Shown: positions 1 to 8,400 of the stretch, one piece after another
Position numbering within the stretch: position 1 is the stretch's first letter
Layout of the letters: every line of letters begins with the position of its first letter
NCBI GenBank assembly: GCA_964577175.1
Contig: CAZNYC010000130.1
Span: 1 to 11,269 of the forward strand
Reading direction: 5' to 3'
DNA length: 11,269 nt
Source of the DNA: BS750m-G62 sp964577175
Lineage (GTDB): Bacteria > Planctomycetota > Phycisphaerae > FEN-1346
Notes under the pieces: model-generated
Database searches by the model: none
The model's input: the letters and a program-made list of their open reading frames with translations, nothing else
What the model was told of the DNA's origin: nothing
Program-made: the position numbers and the translations under genes

Positions 1-339
1 CGCCTGCACGACCTCTCCGGGCGGCTCCTCCTGTACTATTCCCTCCACGGCCGGCTGCCGGCCACGCTCGACGCCCTGCCGCCGCTCGAGGCCGCCAGTC
101 CGACGCCACCCGCCTGCCCCGCCTCCGGCCGGCCGTACGTGTACACGCCGGCGGGCGTGCGGATGCCCGACCAGCCGGGCCGGCTCGTCCTCTACGACCC
201 GGAGCCGAGCCACGCGGCGATGCGGTGGGGCGTCTTCGTCGACGAGGCCCCCTCCGGCGGCCGCCTGGCCGCCCGCGTCCTCCTCGTGCCGGAGGACGCG
301 TTCCGCGCGGCCGCCGGCGAACCGCCCGCCGCGCCGTGA
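1..339 (+). CDS. C-terminal part of a hypothetical protein (pilin-like planctomycete type)
   Basis: Frame 1 is open from the first base to a TGA at 337-339, giving 112 residues with no start inside the window, so the gene begins upstream. The visible part starts RLHDLSGRLLLYYSLHGRLP, a helix followed by a GRLP turn, then a Pro-rich stretch, CPASGRPYVYTP, and LVLYDPEPSH with RWGVFV. The pattern (LxxLxxxLLLYxxxxGxLP, then C-P-x-x-G-x-x-Y-x-Y, then YDPxPxH) resembles the C-terminal halves of planctomycete hypothetical proteins related to type II secretion or prepilin-like proteins; this is from memory of the family and not a database result. No catalytic motif is visible. The next intact gene lies on the other strand, so this gene ends its own transcription unit. 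I am confident it is coding and unsure of its function. Confidence 0.7.
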   Translation, partial: RLHDLSGRLLLYYSLHGRLPATLDALPPLEAASPTPPACPASGRPYVYTPAGVRMPDQPGRLVLYDPEPSHAAMRWGVFVDEAPSGGRLAARVLLVPEDAFRAAAGEPPAAP

Positions 340-840
340 CCCGGCCCGCGCAACCATCCGCCGTCCCCCAGAATGCCGTTGCACCAGACCCATAGGGTGG
401 GTGCGTCCACCTACGAAGGCGCCGTGCCGCGGCATCTCCCGGCTGGGAGGCTCCAAGTTCCAGCGTGCTGCGGGCCAGCGAGAGGGGCGTCCGCAGTTCA
501 TGGGCGGCGTCGGAGGCGAACTGCTTCTGCTGATCAGGGGCGGCCTCCAGCCGCTCCAGCAGTTGCTGGACGGCCTCAACGAAAGGCGTGAGGTCGCGGG
601 GCGCGGCCAGGTCGGCAAGCGGCTCCTCACCCAGGTCCTCGGCCGCGTGCGACGGGCGGTGCGGACGTGGTCCTCCACGGGACCCGGCGGGTCGTCGGGC
701 ATGGTGGGCCGGCCGACGAGGCGAACCTCGCGTTTGACGTGCTCGGCCATTCGACGGATGAATGGCTGCCGTTGACGAGGTTCAGGAGACGGCCGGCGAA
801 AAAGCCGACGGTCCGCGGGAGTGCGTCACGCGACGACCTT
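340..840. other. Gene-free region holding only the histidine-kinase relic
   Basis: This 501-bp stretch lies between the 3' end of the left-edge gene and the 3' end of the phosphoesterase gene. Apart from the kinase relic at 410-646 I see no intact gene. A second minus-strand frame starting with ATG at 750 reads MAEHVKREVRLVGRPTMPDD and looks protein-like for about 35 residues, then becomes Arg/Pro/Trp-rich as it passes over the kinase frame; it could be another decayed fragment, but I cannot name it. A short inverted repeat GTGG-N6-CCAC lies near 398-411 at one border of the relic. Confidence 0.5.
410..646 (-). pseudogene. Relic of a sensor histidine kinase (HAMP-to-HisKA segment)
   Basis: Reading the minus strand from 646 to 410 gives 79 residues beginning AAEDLGEEPLADLAAPRDLT. 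They continue through PFVEAVQQLLERLEAA and QKQFASDAAHELRTPLSL to ARSTLELGASQPGD. This is the typical junction of a HAMP linker and a HisKA dimerisation domain, with the phosphoacceptor His in the H-box AAHELRTP. Upstream in the same frame (back to a TGA at 784-782) the residues are not kinase-like and contain no ATG, GTG or TTG. Downstream of 410 the similarity stops, so the sensor, membrane segments, ATPase domain and start are all missing. It is a fragment left by deletion or recombination and cannot be a working kinase. The spacing and phrasing of the residues make chance unlikely. No response-regulator gene is visible nearby. Confidence 0.8.
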
Positions 841-1932
841 CTACCGAGCCCGAGCCGACTGGGCGGTCTCGGACTCGGATGCGGCCAGCGGCTTGTCCAG
901 GATGTGCTTCCACTGCCAGGACCCGTCCCACTCGTAACGGCGCTTGCCGTCGTCGTCGCGCCAGCGCCGGGCGCGCTTGCAGCGGTAGGCGGCCTGAAGG
1001 CGGTCGGCCGTCACGCGGACGACGAAAAACCCGTTCTCCGTCTGGCCGGTGTTGATGACGGTGAGCGGTGGGCCGGCGACGCCTTCCGGCTTGTACCGCC
1101 GGAGTCCCGTGCCCGTGTGGCCGTGCAGGTACGCCACGACGTTGTACGGGCGGACGGCCTCGTAGAACGCCTTCCAGTCGTCCTTGTGCCACCAGTCGCT
1201 GTCGAAGCCGCAGTGCGCCATGATGAGGACGGGCCGGCCGGAATCGCCCACGTGCTCCCGCAGGTCCTCCTTAACGAACGCGAGCGCACCCTGCGGGTCG
1301 TGCCACACGCGGTTGTAGCGGATGTCCGGGTGCTGTTCGTCGGCGGGATAGATGCCGGCCAGGACCAGGTGCACCGGCCCCCAGTCCCACGAGCCGTGAA
1401 GGCCGTTCTCCGAGAGGTGGTCGAGCAGGCCCTTGCGAAGCCGCTCGCGGTTGCGGGCGACCAGGTGGGCCTGAGTGCTGAAGCCGAACCGCTCCTTGCC
1501 GACGGGCGGCCCGTCGTGGTTGCCCCAGGTCTCCAGGACGGGGTACTTCAGGCGCCCGTCGGTGCCGTCGAGGCCGAAGTCCTGCGTGTAATACGCCCAC
1601 TGCCGCTCGGTCTGATTCTTGCCGTCCATCTGCCGGTCGCCGTCGTCGATGAGGTCGCCGATCGCCACAACGGCCCGCGGCCGGCCGATGGGCTCGCCGC
1701 CGAGTTCCGCCGGCCAGGCCACGCCGGCAACGGCGTTCATGTGCGCGATGGTGGCCCGGTTTCGGGTGTTGCGGTCTTCGTTCTCGAAAGCGTCGTAATG
1801 CAAGTCGGAGGTGGCAATGAACGTGACGTCGCCGGCCTCCTCGGCCCCGACCGGCGCGCCGCCCGTCAGGCCGCACGAGACGGCCGTCATCATCAGAACG
1901 GTTGCGAGTGCAACCAGGCAAGGTCTGCGCAT
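841..1932 (-). CDS. Exported calcineurin-like metallophosphoesterase
   Basis: The gene encodes 363 residues and stops at TAG (843-841). The start at 1932 is chosen because GGAGG (1948-1944) precedes it and because MRRPCLVALATVLMMTAVSC begins a signal peptide; an upstream in-frame extension to 2121 is Arg-rich and not convincing. Cys20 could be a lipoprotein Cys, but Ala at -3 makes the lipobox weak; cleavage after VGA30 is an alternative. Metallophos-superfamily motifs occur in order: TSDLHYD (Asp43, His45), IGDLIDDGD (Asp93), WGNHDGPP (Asn138, His139), MAHCGFD (His240) and LHGHTGTG (His270, His272). These are the ligands of a two-metal phosphoesterase centre. The NGLHGSWDWGPVHLV and INTGQTENGFFVV segments fit a planctomycete secreted phosphoesterase family. 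Substrate unknown. It is the last gene of the minus-strand cluster, 212 bp after the preceding gene. Confidence 0.9.
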   Translation of the reverse strand: MRRPCLVALATVLMMTAVSCGLTGGAPVGAEEAGDVTFIATSDLHYDAFENEDRNTRNRATIAHMNAVAGVAWPAELGGEPIGRPRAVVAIGDLIDDGDRQMDGKNQTERQWAYYTQDFGLDGTDGRLKYPVLETWGNHDGPPVGKERFGFSTQAHLVARNRERLRKGLLDHLSENGLHGSWDWGPVHLVLAGIYPADEQHPDIRYNRVWHDPQGALAFVKEDLREHVGDSGRPVLIMAHCGFDSDWWHKDDWKAFYEAVRPYNVVAYLHGHTGTGLRRYKPEGVAGPPLTVINTGQTENGFFVVRVTADRLQAAYRCKRARRWRDDDGKRRYEWDGSWQWKHILDKPLAASESETAQSARAR

Positions 1933-1943
1933 GATGTCGCTCT

Positions 1944-1948
1944 CCTCC
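1944..1948 (-). promoter_or_regulatory. Shine-Dalgarno GGAGG of the phosphoesterase gene
   Basis: The minus strand reads TTGGAGGAGAGCGACATC before ATG at 1932. The GGAGG core is 11 nt from the start (the following GAGAG is nearer). It decides the start at 1932 over the longer reading to 2121. Confidence 0.6.
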
Positions 1949-2144
1949 AATGTGCCGCCACCTGCTGGGCGCGGCGGTACCGGCCCGCCGCACACCAGCC
2001 TGCGGGAATCACGGCGGATTGCCAACAGCCGTCTCGGCGAAGAAGGTTCGAGTCGGTTATCTGCAGAGCGCCCCGGAGGGCGTATCTGCGGCGGTCGGCG
2101 TCTCTTGCCGCGGCCCCTCACGTCCTGCGCCCCTCGGGTCTCCG

Positions 2145-5100
2145 CTATTTCGGGTCAAGACAGAGGACGCGGCCGTCGGCCGTCGAGACGTACAGCGCCC
2201 CGCGGGCGGCGGCCATGCCGTCCCAGACGGGCGGGGGCAGGTCGCGCTCGGCCAGCCGCCGGCCGTCGGCGACCGCGTACGCCCGCAGACCGCCCGTCCG
2301 GCCGGCCGCGAACACGGTCGGCCCCGCCAGGACGAGAGCGGCAACGCCCTGCCCTTTCCCGCCGCCCTCGAACGCCTGGACTGTCCAGGCCGCCCCGTGG
2401 GCCAGGCGGTCGGCCCGGCTCTTGTCGCCCTTCCTGGAACCGCGCGGCACGTGCCGCTGGTTGAACCAGACGTCGTCGAACTCCGCGGCGGCCTTGGGCG
2501 TGAAGTCTTTGCGGAACAGCCGCCGCTTGTCGTCACTGGAGGCCACGAGCGTGCTTCCCCGGAAGACCATGAGCGGCCGGGGCGTCGTGCGGACGTAATC
2601 GGGCCGGCCCGGCCGTGGGCCGGACGGGATGTAGTCCATGCGCGGCCCGTAGGTCCAGAGGCCGCGGGGCGCCACGACCCCGCCGCCCGCCGTCCGGTAG
2701 TACCCGAACCCGCGATGGTGGACGACTTCCGCCCGGCCCGTCTTCGGATCCATCCGCCAGCGGGAGAGCGTGACGAAGTCCGGCCCGCCTTCCGCCGGGG
2801 CGGACGGGGCGGCGGCGTCGGGCGTCGGCTTGGCGGCCTCGGCCACCAGGAGGTCGAAGCCGTCGAACTCCAGCCCTGCCCCGCCGTACCAGTTCGTGAT
2901 CGGCAGGCTGTCGATGCAGTGCCGCCACCGGACCCGACCCGTGGCCGGGTCCAGTGCCAGGACCCGTACGCCGCCGTCGGCCAGCGGCTGCCGGCCGCCC
3001 GCCACGTAGGCTGTGTCGCCGACCACGAGGACGCTGCCCGCCACGGGCCACGGCGACTCCAGTTGCCCGAACGAAACGATGCGCTCCTCGTGCGGCGCGA
3101 CGCGCAGGCGCCAGACCGGCCGGCCGTCGGCGGCCCGCACGGCGTAGACCCATCCGCTCCGCGTGCCGAAGAGGCACAGGCCTCGCCACACGGTGGGCGG
3201 CGAGTCGATGCGGCCGTTGGCGGTGAAGGTCCACTGCACCTCGCCCGTGCGGGCGTCCAGGGCCACGACGCAATGGCGGTCCGGCTGGGCCACGAGCACG
3301 CGACCTTGCGAAACGACCGGCGGCGTCACCGGGCCGCGCACGTAGGGGTTCTCCTTCCAGTCCGCCGCGAAGGGTCCGTCGCGCCGGTCGCCGAGCGTCG
3401 CGGTCCAGCGGACGGCGAGGCCCGCCCCGACCGAGACGGCCGTACCCCCGCTGCGCCACGCATCGGCCCGGTAGCACGGCCAGTCGTCCGGCGCCGATGC
3501 GGGGCCGGACGGCGCCTCGGCGGGGCCGGACTCCGGCGTCGGTTCGGCATCGAGGGGCAGCGGCGGACGACGCGCCGCCGCCAGCGCCGCGTACCCGTTC
3601 AGCATCGGGTAGCACGAGCAATGCTTGGGCGAGACGTAGACGAGGCCGTTGGCGGGGATGAAACCGGCATCCCGCCCGCAGGCGCCCTTCGTGATCCGGT
3701 TGGCGTCGAGGCGGCCGGTCTCGAGGTTCGTGAAGTTCATCTCACCGGAAACGAGGTACTGCGGCGTGGCGACGGCCGGGAAACAGTGCCCCGTCCCGCC
3801 GCGGAAGCGTTCGGTGAGCAACCCGTTCACCGGGTCCAGGGCCTCCCAGTGGGGACCGTTCAGGACCCAGACGCGTCCGCCCGCCTGAAGCGCGCGGGCC
3901 TGCATGTAATGCGTCATGCCGGGCTCGTAAAGGTGCTCCCACAGGAGGCGCCCGTCGTCGGCCGCGAGGACGTGGATGCCGTTGCCCGGCCGGTCGTTGT
4001 TGAACGTGGAGACCTCGCACACCAAGCGGCCGTCGTGATACGAAAGCCGCCGGACCCGGTGGACCCAGTCGAACCCGTCCTGCCGCCACACGGGTTTGCC
4101 GGTGGCAAGATCGAGGCGGAGGAGGGCCCGTTTGCCGCTCTCGCCACCCGCGCGCTGGAGGAGAAAGACCCCGCCCCCACCCGCCACCACGGGGGCCGGC
4201 TCCGCGGCGGCGTGGGTCCAGCGGACGGCGCCGGTGGCGGCGTCCAGGGCCTGGACCGCGTCCGCCCCGACGGCGATGAGCGTACCTTCCGCACACAAGA
4301 CGTCCACCAGTTTGCCGGCCTTGGCATACGTGCGGACGGTACGGCCGGTGGCGGCGTCGAGGGCCTGGAGTGTCCCCTCGTGGAAGACGAACAGACGGTC
4401 GCGGACAGCCACCGGACGCAGACTGTCCTTCATGAACGTGGACGGGTACCCGAGGCGCAGCGGCGTGGGCTGGATGGGCCGGTCCCACAGCCGGATGCCG
4501 TTGAACGCGTCGCGCGCAATGAGACCGGCGTGGAAGTAGCGGCCGCCCGCCGTCACGGCGTTGCTGGCCTCGTGCATCGGTCCGGCCACCCATCGGACGC
4601 GGCGGGGCGGACCGGCCAGACGGTCATCCGACGCCGCGTTCCCGTCCGGCCCGTGGCGGGGATGACCCCACTCGTCCATCTCCGCCGGCCAGGGTTTCCG
4701 CCAGCGGACCCAGGTATGACCGAGGTCGACAGCCTCGGCCCCCGCCAGGCCGGCCTGCTGCATGCGGGCAAGGAGAACCTGGGCAGCCTTGCCGTCTGCG
4801 GCCCCGTCCGCCACGCCGACGTAGACGATGCCCTTCGGACAAAGGACCCGGGCGATCTCCTCCGGCGACGCCGCTGCGGAGGCCCCCGCATCGACGACCA
4901 TCAGGTTGACCAGGTTCTCCGCGTACGGCAGGCGCCGGCCGGCGAAGCGCTCCACCCACACGGGCCCGTAGAGGCCGCGCGCGTGCAGATCGTGCCGGAC
5001 GCGGGCGACGGCGTCCGTGTCGGCGGCGAGGCCGTGGACGATGAACCGCCCGCCGCTGCGGAGCCCGGCCGCGAACGTCGCATCGCGGCAGCCGAGGTGC

Positions 5101-5249
5101 ACGCACAGGCCGCCCGGCAAGCCGGCCTCGTCCAGCAATCGCCGGGCGGCGGCGTCCGGGGCCGGCGCGTCGCCCTCCGCCGCGCTCGCGGTGCAGCCGA
5201 GAAGAAGGGCAAGGGCCAAGGGCGCAGCCGTGGCGGTGACGGTCTTCAT
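2145..5249 (-). CDS. Lipoprotein-like methyltransferase-like/PQQ double beta-propeller protein
   Basis: The gene encodes 1034 residues; ATG at 5249 is preceded by GGGAG (5260-5256), 6 nt away. Residues 1-19 are a signal peptide ending LALALLLGC, a good lipobox (LLGC, Cys19). Residues about 37-180 resemble a class I methyltransferase fold: VHLGCRDATF at motif I, then a GLYG segment, and PYAENLVNLMVVD followed by VLCPKGIVYVG. The Gly-rich loop is degenerate (GCRD) and the protein is exported, so SAM methylation is doubtful. Next comes a linker (EMDEWGHPRHGPDGN, then PPRRVRWVAGP). The first PQQ-like propeller spans about 225-560, with LDxxTGxxxW-type repeats near 297, 334, 378 and 429 and Cys489, Cys524, Cys544 and Cys546. 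A Pro/Ala linker (561-588) leads to a second propeller (589-1034) opening with DDWPCYRADAWRSGG. No quinoprotein active site can be claimed. It is the middle gene of the cluster, with an inverted-repeat element 31 bp upstream. Confidence 0.9.
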   Translation of the reverse strand: MKTVTATAAPLALALLLGCTASAAEGDAPAPDAAARRLLDEAGLPGGLCVHLGCRDATFAAGLRSGGRFIVHGLAADTDAVARVRHDLHARGLYGPVWVERFAGRRLPYAENLVNLMVVDAGASAAASPEEIARVLCPKGIVYVGVADGAADGKAAQVLLARMQQAGLAGAEAVDLGHTWVRWRKPWPAEMDEWGHPRHGPDGNAASDDRLAGPPRRVRWVAGPMHEASNAVTAGGRYFHAGLIARDAFNGIRLWDRPIQPTPLRLGYPSTFMKDSLRPVAVRDRLFVFHEGTLQALDAATGRTVRTYAKAGKLVDVLCAEGTLIAVGADAVQALDAATGAVRWTHAAAEPAPVVAGGGGVFLLQRAGGESGKRALLRLDLATGKPVWRQDGFDWVHRVRRLSYHDGRLVCEVSTFNNDRPGNGIHVLAADDGRLLWEHLYEPGMTHYMQARALQAGGRVWVLNGPHWEALDPVNGLLTERFRGGTGHCFPAVATPQYLVSGEMNFTNLETGRLDANRITKGACGRDAGFIPANGLVYVSPKHCSCYPMLNGYAALAAARRPPLPLDAEPTPESGPAEAPSGPASAPDDWPCYRADAWRSGGTAVSVGAGLAVRWTATLGDRRDGPFAADWKENPYVRGPVTPPVVSQGRVLVAQPDRHCVVALDARTGEVQWTFTANGRIDSPPTVWRGLCLFGTRSGWVYAVRAADGRPVWRLRVAPHEERIVSFGQLESPWPVAGSVLVVGDTAYVAGGRQPLADGGVRVLALDPATGRVRWRHCIDSLPITNWYGGAGLEFDGFDLLVAEAAKPTPDAAAPSAPAEGGPDFVTLSRWRMDPKTGRAEVVHHRGFGYYRTAGGGVVAPRGLWTYGPRMDYIPSGPRPGRPDYVRTTPRPLMVFRGSTLVASSDDKRRLFRKDFTPKAAAEFDDVWFNQRHVPRGSRKGDKSRADRLAHGAAWTVQAFEGGGKGQGVAALVLAGPTVFAAGRTGGLRAYAVADGRRLAERDLPPPVWDGMAAARGALYVSTADGRVLCLDPK

Positions 5250-5255
5250 CGCATT

Positions 5256-5260
5256 CTCCC
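5256..5260 (-). promoter_or_regulatory. Shine-Dalgarno GGGAG of the 1034-aa gene
   Basis: The minus strand reads GGGAGAATGCG before ATG at 5249, with 6 nt of spacing. It lies outside the neighbouring inverted-repeat element, so the element did not disturb the translation start. Confidence 0.6.
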
Positions 5261-5308
5261 AGAACAGGATCGTCCCCCGTTAGCACGACAACGCCAAGGC
5301 GGTTATTT

Positions 5309-5336
5309 GCGCGGTGGGTCTCCACACCCACCGCGC
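5309..5336. repeat. 28-nt hairpin module A, copy 1
   Basis: Perfect 11-bp stem GCGCGGTGGGT / ACCCACCGCGC with loop CTCCAC. The copy at 10761 differs by one loop base (CTCCGC). Confidence 0.85.
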
Positions 5337-5360
5337 CTCGCGTCGGCAATTCCCGGACCT

Positions 5361-5388
5361 GCGCGGCGCCTGCGGAGACCCGCCGCGC
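5361..5388. repeat. 28-nt hairpin module B, copy 1 (inverted relative of A)
   Basis: The outer clamp is GCGCGGCG / CGCCGCGC. Its complement carries the core GGGTCTCCGCA also found in module A, so B is an A-type module in the opposite orientation with altered inner arms. Related copies are at 10811 and 10895. Confidence 0.8.
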
Positions 5389-5392
5389 GTCC

Positions 5393-5420
5393 GCGCGGTG
5401 TCCAGTCCTGGGCACCGCGC
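5393..5420. repeat. 28-nt hairpin module C, copy 1
   Basis: The arms are 12 nt, GCGCGGTGTCCA and TGGGCACCGCGC, with loop GTCC. The single non-Watson-Crick position is a T-G pair that would wobble in RNA. The copy at 10944 is perfectly paired. It overlaps module D by GCGC. Confidence 0.8.
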
Positions 5421-5444
5421 GGTGGGCAAGACTGCCCGCCGCGC
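5417..5444. repeat. 28-nt hairpin module D, copy 1
   Basis: The arms are 12 nt, GCGCGGTGGGCA and TGCCCGCCGCGC, with loop AGAC and one wobble-compatible mismatch. It shares its first four bases with the end of module C. The loop AGAC is complementary to the GTCT loop of the intact C copy. Confidence 0.8.
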
Positions 5445-5466
5445 ACGAGTTAGCGTTGTCGTGTTA

Positions 5467-5485
5467 GGCCGGGTTCGCCCCGGCC
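5467..5485 (-). terminator. Hairpin just after the 1249-aa gene
   Basis: GGCCGGG-TTCGC-CCCGGCC is a perfect 7-bp stem one base beyond the TAG stop of the minus-strand gene and directly abutting the inverted-repeat element. No T-tract follows in the direction of transcription, so it is at best a weak intrinsic terminator or an RNA 3'-end stabiliser. Confidence 0.35.
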
Positions 5486-5486
5486 C

Positions 5487-8400
5487 CTACTCCTCCATGA
5501 CGGCCTCGATGCCGCCGAGGACGGGCGGGAGGTCCGACCCGTCGGCGGGGCGGAGGCCGACTTCCAACCGCCGAGCAATCGGCACGTGCTTGAACGTCTT
5601 GATCAGTCCCTTCCGGCGTCCGCCGGCCTCCGCCCAGACGTCCAGGCCCGTCAGGACGGTCTCGCCTTGGAGCCGCACGTCGAAGACCCGCCGCCCGGCC
5701 CCATTGGCCGTCGGCTCGCAGACGTACAGGCGGACGGTAAACGGCCGGGCGTCGTCGCCTCGCATCGGGAGCCGGATGACGGCCGGCCCTTCGAGGCCGG
5801 AGGCCGTCACCTGGGGGGCGGGGCCTTCGACGTCCGTCGCGTGGCGGCGAAAGTAGCGGACCGTCCCGCCGACCGTCACGCCCAGGTCGGGGCCGGGCCC
5901 GCCGACGCCGGGCTGGTCGAGCCAGAGCGTGCCCCCGGGGGCGCGCCAGTCGCCCGGGGCGCCGAAGTTCAGGCCGACCCGTTTCAGGGGCCCGTTGACC
6001 TCGTCGTATGCCTGGAAAGTCCACACCTCTACGTCGGGCATCGGCACGAGGGCCAGCGAACATTGATTCTGGTAACTGCATGTGCAGGTTCGGGTGTAAT
6101 CGGGCGCGTTCAGAACACCGTCGGCGGGGATGAGGTTGGCGGTGCACCCGGACTTGAACCCGCCCCAGTTGCCGGTGCCGGCGTCGGCCTCGAGGTCGTA
6201 GAACCCGGCGGCCGCCGACCGGAACAGGAGCATGTGCCGGCCCCCGATCGGCGTGTTGCAGCCGTAGTTCCGTTTGTACCGCCATCTGACCGCTCGGCCG
6301 GTCAACGGGTGGGGGCGACGAAGCGGCTTGCCGGTGAGCAGGTCGAACGCCCTCCCCTCGGTATAGATGGCGGCGTCGTGGAGAATGGGCGTACCCTGGT
6401 ATTTCATATCCTCCCGCCAGAGGCGCCGGCCGTCGCGGCCGCGGTAGGCCGCCATGCCGGATTCGGCCTCGTCCTGGGCCCGGTCGCGTGCGGGGCTGCC
6501 GGCCTGGAGCAGCAGGTCGCGGCCGGCCGCGTACCCGAGCCACGTGCCGAAGACGTCCTCCTCCTCCCGCCAGAGGACCTCGCCCGTGCGGGCGTCGAGG
6601 GCCAGCAGGACGGGAGGCGTCTCGGGCATCCGCCCCCGGCGGGCGAGCAACGTCCGGTTTGCCTCCGAGATCGCGTCGATGCAGAAGATCGTGCCGGCCC
6701 CGGCCACGATGGCGTTGTGGCGGAAGACCTGCCCGGCCCGGCGCGTCCACAGAACCTCGCCGCTGTGACGGTCCATCACCACCAGGTCCTTCGACGACGC
6801 GGCGTAACGGGCGTTCGTGCGGACGGTGGGCGGGTCGCCGTCCTCGCCGGGTTCGATGGCCGTCGGGACCGCCCCCGCAATCAGCAGGTTCTCATAGACT
6901 CCGATGTATCCCCAATGCGGGGTGGGATGGTCCTCGGCGGCGGGCAGCCGGAACCGGCGCACGGTCTCGCCCGTCGCCGGGTCCAGCCGCAGGCACGCGC
7001 GGTCGTGCACGACGTAGACGCCGTCGGCCAGCGAGACGTAGTTGCCGCCGATCTCCCCGGCGCCCGGATGGTGGCCGGTGTTGTCGTAGAACGTGCCGAT
7101 ACCCATGAGTTCGCGCTGCCACAGGAGGCGGCCGGTGTAGACGTCCACGGCCCGCAGGGCGTCCGGGCCCTCGATGAACAACCGACCGCCCACCACCTGC
7201 GGCGAGGGGCCGTGCCCGTGGCGCGGGAGGATGCCCGCGTGCGACGGTCCGCCGAACCACAGCAATCCGAGCGGCGGCTTGACCCGTTCGTCCCGCGAGA
7301 CCACCGTGTTGGCGACGCCGGCGTACTGGTGCGTCCAGGGGGCGGACCCCGGCAGCGGCCCGTCGCGGCGGAGGTGGACGGCACCGTCCGCCTCCTCGAT
7401 CACCGCGCCCGGCAGGTTGGCCGCCGCGGCCGCACGCCGCAGCGCCGACCGCACCTCGGCCGAGCCGGTGCACACGGCCGTCCCGCCGTAGGGGCGGAGG
7501 CACCGGTAGACCGTCCGGACGAACGCCTCGCCCTCGTCCAAGCCTGCCGCGGCGAGGTCGCCGAAGGTGATCCGATCGGCCAGGTACGGCGGAAAGCGCA
7601 TCCGCCACGGCTCGCCCGCCAGCAGGTGGACCCGCGTGCCGTAGAGACCGGCGTCGTCCAACCGGCGGCGGAGGTCGGCCACCCGGCGAGCGTCCGGGTC
7701 GACGCCGATCACGTGATACTCCTCGGCAAGGCCGACAAGGCGGTCGGAGGCGACATCGTCCAGTCCGAACTGCATCGCGCAGCCGCGCGGCGCCACGTGG
7801 CCGGGAGCCGGGGGATCGCCGCGACGGTCCACCTCGTGGACGCGGGCGGGCCCGGCCGACGGTTCCGCGAAGCAATAAATCGACCCGGCGGTCGTCACGA
7901 CGAAGAGTTTGCCGTCGGCAGGGAACATCGTCCACACCTCGCCGTCCACCCTGGTCGTGCAGGCCGTGGCGGCATCGTGTGGGGAGGAGAGGTCGACGGA
8001 ACCGACGAGCCCGTCCTCGCCGCAGCCGTAGACCCGCCCGCCGGCCCGGAAGAAGACTTTCGTCATCGGCCACCCGACCGGCAGGCGGCGCTTCCGCCGA
8101 AGGCGGTAGCGGACGCGCGTCTTCTCCTTGCCGCGGCGATCCTTGACGACCTCATCGAATCGCTCCGGGTCGCCGTAGACGTCGAGCCCCGATTCGGTCA
8201 CCGCGCAGAGGGTGTCGCCGAGGACCCGGGCGTGTCGCACGCCGGGGTACTCCTTGTCGTCGCCGAGGTTGACGCGCGGCTTCCCGTCCGCGAGGCGATA
8301 CAGGCACCCGTTGTTGAAGAAGCCGTCGCCGACCACGCCGAGGTCGTATCCGCCGGCGTCTTTGCCGAAGGTCCGGTCGGCGACGTGGAAGTAGAGGAAC

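Larger units (their letters stand above)
5281..5466. mobile_element. MITE-like element, copy 1 (186 bp, terminal inverted repeats, four hairpins)
   Basis: The left end TAGCACGACAACGCCAA (5281-5297) is the inverted repeat of the right end at 5450-5466, whose complement reads TAACACGACAACGCTAA; 15 of 17 positions match. Inside are four 28-nt hairpin modules at 5309, 5361, 5393 and 5417. A shorter relative with the same ends lies at 10733-10860; the first 28 bases of the two copies differ at only four positions. No transposase is encoded, so any movement would be in trans. A TA dinucleotide stands at both outer edges and might be a target duplication, but the other copy lacks it on the right. 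The element fills most of the 237-bp gap between the two propeller genes. The class of transposon is inference. Confidence 0.75.

Noticed and set aside
667..2598. A 643-codon plus-strand frame over the phosphoesterase
   Set aside because: It runs antisense to the phosphoesterase motifs and across intergenic DNA, and turns into low-complexity Arg/Ser/Pro text.
5309..5444. The hairpin modules as a CRISPR array
   Set aside because: The 28-nt units are palindromic modules of different types with irregular or overlapping spacing, without unique spacers or nearby cas genes.
1950..5453. A 1167-codon open frame on the plus strand opposite the 1034-aa gene
   Set aside because: It is antisense to a well-supported gene, is rich in Arg, Pro, Val and Asp, carries no family motif, and arises because stop codons are rare in GC-rich DNA.
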